From Atherinomorus stipes (lineage: Eukaryota > Chordata > Actinopteri > Atheriniformes > Atherinidae): a stretch of 64,000 nt of DNA. The stretch spans positions 1,371,501-1,435,500 of the forward strand of contig JALJCO010003053.1 of NCBI GenBank assembly GCA_023101725.1. The letters are read 5' to 3'. The notes beneath the pieces were generated by a model. It had not been told where the DNA came from. It saw only the letters and a program-made list of their open reading frames with translations, and searched no databases. Numbering within the stretch: position 1 is the first letter of the stretch; each line of letters starts with the position of its first letter. Position numbers and translations under genes: made by a program. This document shows positions 49,895 to 61,325 of the stretch, piece by piece.

Positions 49895-50060
49895 TTTTCC
49901 ACACCTTCACGGTATTCCCTGAGCGGGTCCAATCAATTTCCGAGCTGAGGCCCCGAGGTGAGAGCTGATGAGAGTGTGATCGATCCCACTCTGCCGTCCT
50001 CTGTTTACCTATTCTGGCCTCCTCTCACATCAGCCTGGATAACTGGCTCCCCAAACTCTC
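49895..50060. promoter_or_regulatory. Candidate conserved element in FTO intron 6
   Basis: CGGTATTCCCTGAGCGGGTC, CCAATCAATTTCCGAGC, TGATCGATCCC and GTTTACCTATTCTGG form an island of balanced composition between a T-run region and a transposon. Inferred only. Confidence 0.28.
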
Positions 50061-50243
50061 GGTGAGCGACCCGACACTGAGCACACACTTGTATGAGTGG
50101 TCAGACACACACTTGGTTATAATGTAACCCCAAACAATCTGCTGTTCCTCAAAACAAAATATGTTAGGAAACTTACCTGCCCCTGGAGAAGAGCTCTTTC
50201 ATTACAAACTGTGATTTGCCAGAATTGAAGGTGAGACGTATCT

Positions 50244-50569
50244 CACTGCAAAAACTCAAATTTTACCAAGTATATTTTTCTCATTTCTAGTCGAAATATC
50301 TCATCACACTCAAAATAAGACAAAATTACTTAAAGAGAAACATTTCAGTAAGATATAAGATCTTTTTTTAAGGCAATGCATCTTATTTCAAGAAATCTTA
50401 TAAAAAAATGTTGCTTATTACAAGCAAAAAAATCTTGGCCACTCTTAAAATGAGTAACAAAAACACAGAATGTTTCTTTTTAAATAATGTTGTCTTATTT
50501 TGAGTGTGATGAGAAATTTTGACTAGAAATGAGAAAATTGAACTTGGTAAAATTTGAGTTTTTGCAGTG
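50244..50569. mobile_element. MITE with long terminal inverted repeats, copy 2
   Basis: This is a shorter, internally deleted relative (326 bp) of the element at 25775-26261. It has the same ends (CACTGCAAAAACTCAAA) and shares inner blocks such as TCATCACACTCAAAATAAG and AAGAGAAACATTTCAGT. It lies in FTO intron 6. Confidence 0.85.
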
Positions 50570-53210
50570 CAGCTTTTTGGATATTTTGTCCCTATCACTA
50601 AAAAACAATAAGTAAACATACTGAATAAGCAGCAGAATACCAAAGAGTAAAGAGAGAAGTAAATGTATCAGAAAGAACAAGTATAAATGACATACACACA
50701 GTTTTCTGATGTTATTTATAAGATTACAATAATAAACCGCCCAGGAAGGGTGTTTCAAAGCCAAGCAAAGACCTAAGAGCCTTGAAAGCTGGACACTGAA
50801 AGGTCACACACACCTGCTACTGCACAGTTTACTTTCTGCCTGAACATGTGGGAAAACCTTGTCCCTCCCTTCAGTATTTACTGTGGGGGAACTAGCATCA
50901 TTAGAGGGGGTCCCTCAGGGAACTCTGTCACACACCCACCTGGGAAGTGACACAGTGGCTTTAAATGAGACAAGACATTTGCGTCAGAGATTAGCATTTC
51001 AAAGCCAAACATGCACACGGGCCCGCGTGGCAACGCTAGGTTCGACTACCCCCACTGACTAAGACAGCAGGTAAGATTAAAAGGAGACAGTGAGAGGGGC
51101 CACGCTTATTGTAACAAACAGGTGGAAACTTTAGTTTCCTTCAGCCCCTGGTCCGGCAAAAACATCAAGAAATGCCGAAACTCAGATGGCAGGCACTCCA
51201 CTTCATCATCTGCAGGCCCTGCCCACATGCTCTGACATATGCCAACCCCCCCCCAGCCCCTCCTTCTATTGTACAATATCAGCAGAGTGTCAGCTGGTTC
51301 TAGCTTGCTGTTTAGCACATTTTGAGGAGGGGCCCAAAAGGCGCCGCTCAGGTCAGGCTGCCTGCGTGTCTCAGGCTTGTTCACTCCTCGGTCGTCCATG
51401 TCAAACACGACCCGCGCAATATGCACGCACCTAGCACCGAAGTGGGCCGGCATCATAAATAACTCCACCAACAATACATCATTTAAGTGGGTGTTCTGCT
51501 CTCGTGGGCAACTCCAAACAAATGGCCACATCGATCATTGCGAGAGCCAGGTAGGGTAGACCTGAGCCCCTGAGAGCACCCTGTTCTTACTTAAGCACTT
51601 ACACATATATACACGCACACCAAGTATTCAACTACTGTATAAATAGCAGCCTGTTTTCCTAAATAAACCTCTCTTGCCCTCCTGGTGAGGGCCTATGCTT
51701 GGTAATCCTGTGGCGCTATGCGGCAAACTAGCAGGTGTTGCTAGCTCAACCAGCACTCCAGTTCTCCTGACACAGACAGCCCTATTGTTTGGCAGAGCTG
51801 AATAATTAATATCGTCTACAACCTTTAAACAACCTTACGTCAGAGTCATCCGTCATGGCATCCTGCTGAGGGGGCCCGGATGCTGGCGTTGGCTAGGATG
51901 TGCACTTTGGGTGCGCAGGGGTGTAAAGGGGGTGAGGTGAGATGCTATAATAACTGCTGGCCTGCGGCAAGCTAACACAGGAGGTTGATGGCTCTGCAGA
52001 CAGCCCCTCAAGTTCCTCTTTTCTTTTGACCTCACTTTATCCCTCAGTACCTCGCGCCAGCATCACTCATTGTTCTGCATGAGCAGGGGTTAGGGAGGGG
52101 ACAGGGCCAAGACTCCATCTTCAGAAAACATATGGAGAGGGCTATTGCCTTACTATCCATCAAAGACCAGGACAAATGAGAACAACCTGGATTTCATATT
52201 GTAGGCATTTCCCTGAGTAGAAACAACAAGGTATGTAGAGGGCAGGAAACTGGCAAGCTCCCATTCTGCTATTTACAGAGCCTTAACCTGCCATCACACT
52301 ACTCCCAATATGGTCTCTAATTCTCATGATGCAAGGAAAATGAAATCAAACCAGGATTAAATGGTTCCCATTACTGCACATGCTTCTGTTAATCAATTTC
52401 TCCTGTTATTCAGGGTCGTACTCTTTGGCACTTTCATCTACTAAAGATTTGCCAGTGTATTTGTTGGATTGTTGCATTGTTTGTTAAACTATGTGAGCTG
52501 CAGTTCATAATTTGGCTGACTGAGGGCATCTCATAGAGGGAATCTAAACCAGTGATGATTTTATTTCATATCACTGCTGTCTAGACTGATCTTCCCCCTT
52601 GGAGTACTAGGTCAGCCAAAAGGCTGACTATGTGAGCTAGATTCACATACATTGCTGGTGTGTAAATTCATATGATGCAAAAAGCACAAATACATGTTTT
52701 TTCTAATACACTCAATTCCTTAATTAGATGTTTATCCATGTTATTCGTAGAGAACGCTTTCTTTGTATTCAACAACATCGTCTGTGAGGCTCTCTGGATT
52801 AAATCATCATCATATCTGCAGATGGTTCTTAGTTGTTTTTAACCTCCTTGGAGTACCAGATGGGTGAGGATTACAGCATCAGTACAACTCAGATAGTGTC
52901 AGGGAGGTTTACAATCACAGATAAATATATTAAAACTTTCAAAGACTGCCATGTTATTGTGTAAACACTTTTGCTGGGTATTCAGCTCTCCAGTGGGGCA
53001 CTCCAAGGGGCCCTTAAACTAAGATTTTTCCAAATGGTGCTTGGACCTGTGGAATTAAGTTCTGGTGTATAAGCAACAATCGGAACAAAAACTGAGAAGT
53101 TAACACATATGGCTGGCTAAAGACTGCCATTTTACCAACAGACAAAATTAAATCCAACACAAAGATGCAAAATACACAGATATACAGACATATGTGTTCA
53201 CATACATATA

Positions 53211-53717
53211 GTCGTCTTCAAAATTATTCAAACCCTCCCATTAAAGACGGAAAAAAATCAGTTGTCAGTGAAATAAATTAAAATTGACAAAAGTAAAACA
53301 TTCTATGAAATTAACGACATTCATTGTGAGTTGTGGTTCAACAGAAATAATAAAAACAAACTGCAAAAAAATAAAACAAGTAAACAAGAGTGATGGCGCT
53401 TTTGTTGAGCACTTTGAGGCAATCCTTGCAATCAGGTGTTTTTAGTATTGTTCAATAAGATTTCTGCACCTTTTGATAGGTATTTTGGCCATGAGCAGGG
53501 TGCTCTATTTGGTCTGGGATGGTTTTGTTTGATTTTTTTTATTTTTTTTTTAATTATTGATTAGAACTTCAATTCAAAAGCACTGTGTTATTTCACTAAA
53601 TTACATTTTTGTAAATGTTTAGCTATTATTAGTTTCTTTAGTTTCTTGTTATTTAAATTGTTATTGTGAAGTTAGCTTTTTCTTCAATGGAAGGGTATTA
53701 ATAACTCTGAGGACGAC
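53211..53717. mobile_element. Tc1/mariner-like MITE, most complete copy
   Basis: The left end GTCGTCTTCAAAATTATT and the reverse complement of the right end GTCGTCCTCAGAGTTATT are terminal inverted repeats of a Tc1-like type. The inside shares blocks with the copies at 2485-2945 and 47085-47590, for example CAATCAGGTGTTTT and GGTATTTTGG. It ends 37 bp from the exon 6 donor. There is no transposase frame. Confidence 0.78.
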
Positions 53718-53754
53718 TGCATGTGCATGTAAACACACAACACTGTGACCATAC

Positions 53755-53898
53755 CTCATTGTGAATCTCCTCACAATGCTGTAGCATCGTCGGCTGCAGG
53801 GCCAGCAGGCTATGGGAGCCTGTCTCAGGGTCAGTGTGCAGGTTGGACAGGGCCTCTTGGCATCGGGACTGGATGTAGGTCAGGGTCCCACTGGAACA
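53755..53898 (-). CDS. fto: FTO exon 6 (end of catalytic domain, start of C-terminal helical domain)
   Basis: This 144-bp exon encodes 48 codons, phase 0 at both ends. The acceptor is a pyrimidine-rich tract ending TTTCAG| and the donor is AATGAG|GTATGG. The protein begins CSSGTLTYIQSRCQEALSNL and ends LQHCEEIHNE, matching human [20 protein letters not shown] and LKQGEEIHNE. The middle (HTDPETGSHSLLALQPTM) is as variable as expected for the linker between the catalytic fold and the C-terminal helices. A Tc1-like MITE ends only 37 bp past the donor, in intron 6. Confidence 0.95.
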
Positions 53899-54193
53899 CT
53901 GAAATGAATGAAGAAGAACCAGCATCACAAACATAACCAACATGTAGGGGTTGGTCAAATACATGAATGTGCGCTTCAAAAGATTCAAGGTTTGATTTTT
54001 CTAAAAGAACTTAAACATGAAAACAGCTTTTACATAGAGGACATCCTAATAAAAAAAAACCTGCTAGTCCTCTTTTTTCCACATGATCTAAAGGATGGCT
54101 TTGCAAATGTTTTTAAAACTGAAAATGTCATACTACAGCATATTTTCACCAGATTTAAAACAGTTTTTCCCCTTAATCTGTCTGATTTCTCAC
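53899..54193 (-). other. FTO intron 5 (295 bp)
   Basis: This is a short intron between donor GAG|GTGAGA and acceptor TTTCAG|TGT. It is AT-rich, with a normal pyrimidine tract before the acceptor. No inserted element is visible. Confidence 0.9.
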
Positions 54194-54273
54194 CTCAGCC
54201 ACTCTGTGCGTGGAGCTGAAGCGTGCCGTGTCTCCAGCAAGGACACAATGCTGGTGGGTGCTGTTCAGGTCAT
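54194..54273 (-). CDS. fto: FTO exon 5 (distal iron and 2-oxoglutarate ligands)
   Basis: This 80-bp exon has acceptor ATTCACCAG| and donor GCTGAG|GTGAGA. With the last base of exon 4 it starts with Asp, and it ends in phase 0. The product reads [20 protein letters not shown] and then STHRVAE, nearly identical to human FTO. THQHC holds the third iron ligand (human H307). RFSSTHR holds R316 and S318, which bind 2-oxoglutarate, and R322. All expected catalytic residues are present, so the enzyme should be active. It is too short to stand out as an open reading frame and was found by looking for the residues between exons 4 and 6. Confidence 0.95.
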
Positions 54274-54890
54274 CTGGTGAATGCAGTCAACAGGAAACCA
54301 TCAGCACACGCTAACAATGATGCAGAGAGTCATCAAGCGAGCACAGAAAGGCTCAATTACAAAAGCTCAAACCTTCAATGAGGAAATATCAATCTTACCT
54401 TGTATGAGATTTATCAATTCTTTTTACATTTTACAGCAGAAAAACAGATGAAAAGCACAAAGTGAATTTGGCCCAATCTGCGTGTACACTCAGACAGATT
54501 TCACTTGGTTCAGGACCGAATAAAGTAGAAGGAAAAGCACTGTACTATAATTTTAATTACCAAACAAAACCAGATCGCGCTCAATCTGTCAAGATGGAAG
54601 AGCCATACCAACAAACATTTGTTCAATATCACACAAGCTTTACAAAGAAGCCCTGGTGCTGTTTCCTGTGTATCCCGCCATGTGTTTCTTTGTGTGTATA
54701 GATGTTTCTCAGCTCTGCCATTATTTGCCTCATACCAATAATTAATTTAGCCATGACAGAGCTGTCATTCACAGCACATGTGCATATTTACACCCGCCTT
54801 GAGCAAGAGTACACCAGCTAATGCCTGTGATTTGAAAGTCAAACAGCCAAATGCTTTGGGAAGAAGATATTATTGTTTGGTGGGAGTTAG

Positions 54891-54914
54891 AAAAAAAAAA
54901 AAAAAAAAAAAAAA
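54891..54914 (+). repeat. 24-base A run in FTO intron 4
   Basis: Uninterrupted A; in the FTO transcript this is a U run. Confidence 0.95.
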
Positions 54915-55069
54915 GACGGTGACAAACAAAACAACTTGCCGGTGTTTTCTTCACCCTGATGAGATTGTGAAGGATTAGGTCTCTGGGCAGAATTACTCTG
55001 CGTCTTTAAAACTGTTTATATCCAATAACAAATTATCTCCATCAATCTGCTCTTTTCTTGGCGCGTCTG

Positions 55070-55450
55070 ATGCAGTCAGCGGGATCAGGAGGGAGTAGAG
55101 GCAAACTCGATAACTGTAATAAATATTTATCTTTCTTTCAACCCTTGTGCCTGCTGCCACTTGTCCTCCTTTTCCAGGAAGCAGGCTTTTAAATATATTG
55201 GGTCAACTCTTTTCCCCAGTCCCCCTGTGCATTGGGAGCTGGAAATCAGATTATTGAACAGGCCCAGTGTCAAGACTTGCATTGTTCTTTTTTAACCACC
55301 TAAATTCCATTTGGGTGGAAATGATGGTGATTCAATTTGCCTCCAGCAGCTCAGACATTAGCAGTTCAAAAGGGCCTGCTGCCGACAAATGGTGCTGAAA
55401 ATACATAATGGTGTCTGCGGTTATACCATTGTAGTTTCCTTTTAATACCA
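55070..55450. promoter_or_regulatory. Candidate conserved enhancer in FTO intron 4
   Basis: Repeat-free 380 bp with ACTGTAATAAATATTTATC, GAAATCAGATTATTGAAC, CTAAATTCCATTTGGGTGG and AATACATAATGGTGTC. It is the strongest such block outside intron 7. Confidence 0.33.
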
Positions 55451-55689
55451 GAAAAACTACTTACCATGGGGTGTATGTCACTGAAACACAGGTACAATAT
55501 ATTTTAACACTTGGTTTAGTTGTGGCTGGCTCTGTGTGTGTGTATTTGTGACAAGAGAGGGGGGGGATAACCGTGCTTTAAATGAGTGTATTTTTCCACG
55601 TGTGAGTTGTGCAAATTTATAGGTGAGTGCATATGTTGGCACGCTGTGCCAAGTATTTAATTCAGGTGGACTAACAAAGCAACAGACGG

Positions 55690-55960
55690 CCAAGGACTAT
55701 GCGAGCTGCTATCGTTACGGAGCAGTTGGCCTCTCAAGGGCGTACTCACCAAGTGGAGCATAAATCCCTGCTGATCCGCGACAGTCAAGTCCCATTAGAA
55801 TGGTCTGCACAACAGCCCATCACTCTATTATCATAGCTGGCCTGAAACTGACGGTTCTATTGTAAATCTTATCCTGCTAAAGGAGGTCGGCTTCAAGCCC
55901 TGTCAAGCTGAATATTAGGTACAGCCACTGCTGCTCCCTGATGAAAACGTAGCATCTTCA
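55690..55960. promoter_or_regulatory. Candidate conserved element in FTO intron 4
   Basis: Balanced, repeat-free sequence with AAGTCCCATTAGAATGG, CACTCTATTATCATAGC, AAATCTTATCCTGC and GCTGAATATTAGG. It lies ~240 bp from the block at 55070-55450, separated by a TG-rich stretch. Confidence 0.28.
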
Positions 55961-57056
55961 AAGAGTCAGTCTCAGGAAGTCATTAAAACCTTCCTGATCC
56001 TCTTGACTTGTTAGTGTGGCTTTTAAAAAGACTTTAAATATCGAACTTTAGATCTGATGCCATATTGCAGACAGTAAACATGTCTACTGTCACAATGCAA
56101 AATGTAGAGCAAAATTTAACATCACTAACACCTAATACTTATCAAGAAGCAACTCGTCAACTACAAACTCGGTAAAACATGCATCAAAGCAGTTTGTCAT
56201 AAATACATTTTCTTGATGCTAAAATAGCAGTTCATTTACCGTGGTCACGCTGATGACACCACAAACCACTTTGTACACTACCATACACTTCTGCATCTGG
56301 ACAACATGTTGCATGTGTTTATGATTCAAAGTAAAAGAGTAAAAGTTCAACTTTGGTTGGTGGTTCAGGTCTGTCTTTCAGCTATAAATCGCTTATTTCA
56401 CCAGCTACATACTGCAGGAGGACGATGAATTAACTTGTCATAACATAGTGCTTACCTGCAAAAGAAAGACTCACTTTAACGGATCCAACAATGTTTTCCA
56501 TTAATAAAGATTTAGAATGAGCTTTGTGAGTTCTGAGGTTTAAAAACACTCAATGAATCTCCATAAAAATCAATAATGACATTCAGACAGGAAGCACAGC
56601 TCATCCTTCCAAAACCCCTTTTTTTTTGGTTAAGGCCTGTAGATCAAATCGGTTATGTCCTCTTAACTTTAAGTGCTTAACATGGTTAAAAGAGGAATTC
56701 CAGTGGCTGAGAGCTGCTGTAAATCTTCAGCGTCTACATAAAAAAAAAAAAAAAGAGAAAGAAAAACTGACACCACATGTTACTGAATTGACGTTATCTG
56801 ATCCAGAGGGGATCAAAATTGCAATCTTTTAATCACACGAAAGTCTCTTTAATCACTAGGTCAAATACATTTTTCTCACACATGTAAGTGGCTTACAGAT
56901 AAGGAGGCTAAAATACTTAAAGTGAGGAAATAAAGAAGATCATTTGATGTATTGATTTCTACATGAATAGAGCTGTTAGGCTGGCAGGTTGAGCGAGGTC
57001 GTTTGGGATATGGTGGGCAGCACGGATCAGAACAAGCATTAGACAGTTATTACTGA

Positions 57057-57443
57057 TAGAGATGCACCGATCCAGTTTTTTCCGATCCAATCCGATACCG
57101 ATAACTAGGCTGAGAATATCGCCTGAAACCTGATACCGATCCGATACTACAGTACTGTTGAAAGCATAAACCATATACCATCCCTTGTAAGGCGTCAGGC
57201 TTGACATGAACATTTAGACTTGTTATAAAAGGTAAAATAAATTGACACAGATATAAATGTACTTAATATTATTTAATGACAAATAAAGTGTAGATCAGCA
57301 AAAAGAAATGAATACTTTCATGTAAAGTTCACTGCAAACAGATATTTTTATGTATGATATTGCTTTAAAAAAAAACAAAGAAAGAAAGAAATGACTGGAT
57401 CGGAGTACATATCCGATCCAGGTATCGGATCAGTGCATCTCTA
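57057..57443. mobile_element. hAT-like MITE in FTO intron 4
   Basis: Ends TAGAGATGCACCGATCC and, reverse-complemented, TAGAGATGCACTGATCC match in 16 of 17 positions. Target copies ATTACTGA (57049-57056) and ATCACTGA (57444-57451) differ at one base. Subterminal CCGATC/CCGATACC motifs recur, as in other hAT MITEs. The element is 387 bp and non-coding. Confidence 0.88.
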
Positions 57444-58295
57444 ATCACTGATTTTTTTTTTTTTTTATAGCATTAACTGATCCAAATTATTACAACTCCA
57501 AATATAATTCAGTGTTTCAAGTATATCAGTAAAAACATTTATCTGCTATCTTTTGTTAAAGTGACACAAGGTAATAATTCATTTCAAAATAAAGCGCAAT
57601 AATTCATCAAGCAGTTTAAGTTGGAGTTAACACAAGGACGTATTTCATGCCTATTCTTACATACTTAAAAAAAAACAGGGTGCCTTCATAAAATAATAAA
57701 TCCCCCATCCATCCAACCAGGGGTCTTCACTTCTTGTACATCTGAACACAGGCCTCTGCTGTGATGTGGATAAATGTCCTTGCACTCAGAAAATATGAGA
57801 GCGCTCGGAGGGACCCATGGGACCGAAAAGAGGAGGGTGGAGGTGTCCGCTGCAGCCAAAAGCATTAAGCTATGATTTACACCCCTGTGGTTCGCTGTCT
57901 GTTCTCCCCATAGAGACGTAGTCAGCAATGGGTCACAGGACTTCAAAAAATAACATTTGGTTTCCCTAACCTCTCTAATGCACACAATTTCATGGAACCT
58001 TAAAGCTCTGTGCTCAGGCCAAGCAACCTCTCTTCTTCTCACTCTCTTTAACACACACACACACAGCTCCATTTCTCCTGCTGAGAGAATTAGACGACGA
58101 GGGCAGAGCATGAAAGTGAGAGTGAAGTGCATCCTGCTGGCATGGGTCATTTGGGACAAAGTACAAGAAACACTAAAACACAGAGTAATGAAAGCGCCGC
58201 TTCCTCCGTATTCAGACACAGTGCTGAATGCGGGCAACATGTTAACATGCGCATGTGTGCATTCTGTGTGTGTGGTTACGGAGAAACTGTAGTAC

Positions 58296-58421
58296 CTCTC
58301 ATGTAATAGCAGTCTCCAGACTCCAGCGGTAGCATCAGGCCAGGTGTGTGGATGTCCCAGGCTACTTTGAGCCCAATCCTCCAGCACGCCTTCTCAGCGC
58401 TGCCTCCTTCACCGCTCTCAC
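58296..58421 (-). CDS. fto: FTO exon 4 (double-stranded beta-helix strands)
   Basis: This 126-bp exon has acceptor ...GACTGACAG| and donor ATGAGAG|GTACTA. It enters in phase 1 (completing a Gly codon with exon 3) and leaves in phase 1. The protein reads [20 protein letters not shown] and then [20 protein letters not shown], matching human [28 protein letters not shown]. The Tyr in GDCYYM corresponds to human Y295, which contacts 2-oxoglutarate. The 5' residues ([11 protein letters not shown]) fall in a variable loop. A 233-codon minus-strand reading frame across this exon (57686-58387) is in another frame and runs into intron; it is not real. Confidence 0.95.
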
Positions 58422-59376
58422 CTGTCAGTCGCACAAAGCTCAGCTCACTGGAAGATTTGCATCTTACATTCATATTCACGTTTCAGGCTTCCACCTTGAC
58501 CCTTAGACTGTATTATAAGCATTAGTTTAGTCACTCTTTTATTCAAATACTTGGGTTTAATTAAGTCATACTACCAATTTTTTAATGCAAAAATCATTTC
58601 AGTCATATTTTTTTCAATCTGTGACTGCTGTATCTGGATAATGCAGTGCTAAAACACTAGAACAATGTCCATTTATCACAGAAGCCAGAAAATAGAATAA
58701 AATGAAATTGAATTAAGAATTACCAGGTTAAAAGTATGGAGTGCCATGATTAAATCAATACCACCCAAACAATGGATGTAAGATGTAAGCCTCTGTCTCC
58801 AGAAAGTAAGAATCACTTAACGTCCAAGCAAAGATGATACGTGTTGCTGTGGTCACGTTGGCTGTTAGCACAGGATCTTTATGCTCACATTATGCTGTGC
58901 AAGAGGAAATAGTCGGATAAAAGCCCCTGATGTTGTGTAGCGAGTGTGTGAGAGTGTGTTACTGGACAGTATGTATCCTATGATATTCTTATTGCCGAAC
59001 CCATTCACTGATACCACCTCCAGTGTTCTTCTCTCACTCCCTCCATCCTTACACGGCATCCTAAGAAAACAAGATTTGGCCTGGCTGGCCAACACCCTTC
59101 AGCAAAATCAATACTAAAGTCTTTCTGGGCCTCTCTGCCCCATAGCTGCCTTTTCCTTTGCTCAGCACGGATAAATAGTAACTTAATTTCCAGCCATTGT
59201 GCTCTGAGAGCCAGCTAATGACAGTACTCCCCGAGGCCTTGGGAATGGTGGGAGACCATCTTCTGTGCCGGAAAACGCTCAGTCGTGGCGGATTCCTTTG
59301 GATCGGAGCAACTGGGAAAAACACAACTCAACAGTTCCCAGGTCAAAAGGACAAAACAAGGTGAAGGTGCTAACAT

Positions 59377-59378
<2 letters not shown>

Positions 59379-59413
<35 letters not shown>
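59379..59413 (+). repeat. 35-base G run in FTO intron 3
   Basis: Uninterrupted G from 59379 to 59413. On the transcribed (minus) strand the RNA carries 35 C. The length may be uncertain, because such runs assemble poorly. Confidence 0.95.
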
Positions 59414-59414
<1 letters not shown>

Positions 59415-60522
59415 GCATCTTAAAAGAAGCATATGTAAGGTAAACTAGCTAGTGTCTGTATATGTAAGATTTCTAACACGCTACATGAATGTTTCCTTTC
59501 AGAAACAGGGCTCTAAAAGCACCGCCCGGCTGAGATGAACACTGGAACAAAGTTCTGTTGAGTTCTCATCAGTTTCCCCTCTAAAGTCTGAAGCTGTGGG
59601 GTCACACAGAATTACAGAGGACATAGCTGTGAAGCATGGCAAGGTGTTACGCTGCAGCGTTTGAAGCTTGTGTTCACAGGGTCAGAGTTGAAATGGCCGA
59701 GAACAAATTATTAAAGCAGACCTCTGCAGCAGGTGTTTCTCCTTAAGAAAGTCAAGTGAAGAAAGGCCAGCTGTAAAATGTATTGGGATGTCAGAGCAGT
59801 TGGGAGTCCATCTGTGTAATACTGTAAAATCATAATTTCAAGAAAGAGATCCAGACTGTGTAGAGCTCCTGTCTTTAACAGAGCAGCACATGCACTGTAT
59901 ATGTGATTGTACTGGAGCCTTACATGTTTGCTCTCACTTTACCCTTTAAAGGAAGGAAATATCTTTGTCCCACAAAAAGAAAGTTGACATAGTTTTAAAA
60001 ACTCCCTCATTTTGTTAATGATAAAAGGTTCAAGCAAAGTATGATGAGCAATAGACTCTTTACAAGTCATTAGTGTTGAGAGCATTGACCAAATTCAGCT
60101 TTATACAAGCAAGAACCCTCTGAGATCTATTACTTTAAATATTCTAATCTAGCTGTATTGTATAGTTTTACATAGGGATGTCCCAATACCACATTTTTGC
60201 CAACCAAGTAAAAGCAAATGTACTGGCATTTGAGTACTTGCCGATACCGAGTACCGATATAAGTAATTATACCGTAGGGAAAAGTGAGAAGCGTGTTTTT
60301 TGTTTGTTTGTTTTTGGGGGAGGTTTTTGATAAAGAGAAGCATCAGGTGTGATGTGGACATTTGAGCTTGGGAATGTGATGTCACAGTCGGGCTGGGCGA
60401 TATGGACCAAATATCATATCACGATATATCTATTTTAGATTACGATATATACTGGTATTTTTGCCCTAATTTGCCTGTCAGTTTAAATATCAATACACTG
60501 AAATATCGCGATATTTTCATTT

Positions 60523-60693
60523 GCCGATACCATATCCACATTTAAAAACGCGGTATCGATCTATTTTACTAATGAAATCTTGCGGTTTTTCGTGGAATCT
60601 CATGAGATTTTGTAACAAAACTATGATATCTCACGAGATTCCATTAGTAAATTAGATCAATACCGCGTTTTTAAATATCGATATGGTATCGGC
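60523..60693. repeat. Internal inverted repeat in the nested hAT element
   Basis: Left arm GCCGATACCATATCCACATT and on through AAAAACGCGGTAT (60523-60582) pairs with the right arm ending ATATCGATATGGTATCGGC (60633-60693). The arms of ~60 bp are about 90% complementary. A third, more diverged copy of the arm lies near 60740-60825. Confidence 0.75.
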
Positions 60694-60964
60694 ATACAAA
60701 AATATTGCTAATTTTTGTGAATTCTTGCGAGATTTCGTAACAGAATGATGAAATATCACAAGATTTCATAATTAAATAGATCAATACCGCAGATTTAAAC
60801 GTCAATATAATATCAACATATAATTTTTTCCCACCCTGAGTCTCTATAAGTTTTAAAGTCTGTAAAAAAGAAGTTTTTGAAGAAGAAAAAGTAGTTTTTA
60901 TGTTTTACGTTTTTTTTTACTTTAAAAACAGTGAGCTGATCGGTTAAATATTGTTTAAATGTAG

Positions 60965-61047
60965 GTGGGTGGCCGATGTCTGATACTCAGTTTTAAGGCC
61001 GATATAGGCCGATACCGACAGGGGGCCGATTGTATCGTACATCCCTA
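60965..61047. mobile_element. hAT end fragment, third layer of nesting
   Basis: The stretch with GGCCGATATAGGCCGATACC and terminus GTACATCCCTA looks like the right end of a further hAT-type element; its reverse complement begins TAGGGATGTACGATAC. No matching left end was found inside the host element, so it is taken as a fragment. Confidence 0.5.
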
Positions 61048-61189
61048 AAAAAAAATTGCACAACTAATACAGCGATATAACGGCATGTGTAAATATCATA
61101 TTTCTCTCATTTAGATATCATATCACGATATCAGTATATCACACAGTCCTATGTCACAGTGCAATGCATTTTGGTTTTTGCAAACAGTT

Positions 61190-61325
61190 AGTCGGTCAGT
61201 CAGTCATCTTCTGTACCGCTTATTCAGTTCAGGGTCGTGGGGGTTGCTGGAGCCTATCCCAGCTGTTATCAGGTGAGAGAGACGGGGTATACCCTGGACA
61301 GGTCGCCAGTGTGTCACAGGGCCTT
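61190..61325 (-). repeat. L2-like/SINE 3' tail repeat, reverse orientation
   Basis: Contains TCATCTTCTGTACCGCTTAT, GCTGGAGCCTATCCCAGCTG and CCTGGACAGGTCGCCAGTGT, the opposite-strand form of the tail repeat seen at 46173-46355. It lies inside the hAT composite in FTO intron 3. Confidence 0.75.

Larger units (their letters stand above)
46711..53754 (-). other. FTO intron 6 (7.0 kb)
   Basis: The intron holds two Tc1-like MITEs (53211-53717 and 47085-47590), one CACTGC-ended MITE (50244-50569), a TA/CA microsatellite (47593-47639) and one repeat-poor candidate regulatory block (49895-50060). Several 60-140-codon frames (for example 51106-51531 and 49008-49430) lack any family resemblance or consistent splice context and are treated as chance. 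Confidence 0.85.
54274..58295 (-). other. FTO intron 4 (4.0 kb)
   Basis: The intron is bounded by GTACTA and CACCAG. It contains a 24-base A run (54891-54914), two repeat-poor blocks that may be conserved regulatory sequence (55070-55450 and 55690-55960), and one hAT-like element with target duplications (57057-57443). The rest (54274-54890, 55961-57048, 57452-58295) shows nothing I can name. Confidence 0.85.
60388..61151. mobile_element. hAT-like element nested in 60173-62621
   Basis: Ends TCGGGCTGGGCGATATGG and, reverse-complemented, TAGGACTGTGTGATATACTG are flanked by a perfect 8-bp duplication TGTCACAG (60380-60387 and 61152-61159). The inside is full of ATATCG motifs and holds a long internal inverted repeat (arms 60523-60582 and 60633-60693) and a further hAT end fragment (60965-61047). 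No coding capacity. Confidence 0.85.

Noticed and set aside
51106..51531. 141-codon minus-strand frame in FTO intron 6
   Set aside because: No family resemblance and no bounding splice sites; treated as a chance frame.
57686..58387. 233-codon minus-strand frame, the longest in the window
   Set aside because: It crosses FTO exon 4 in the wrong frame and runs through its donor into intron. Its residues match no family and exon 4 in the FTO frame explains the conserved part.
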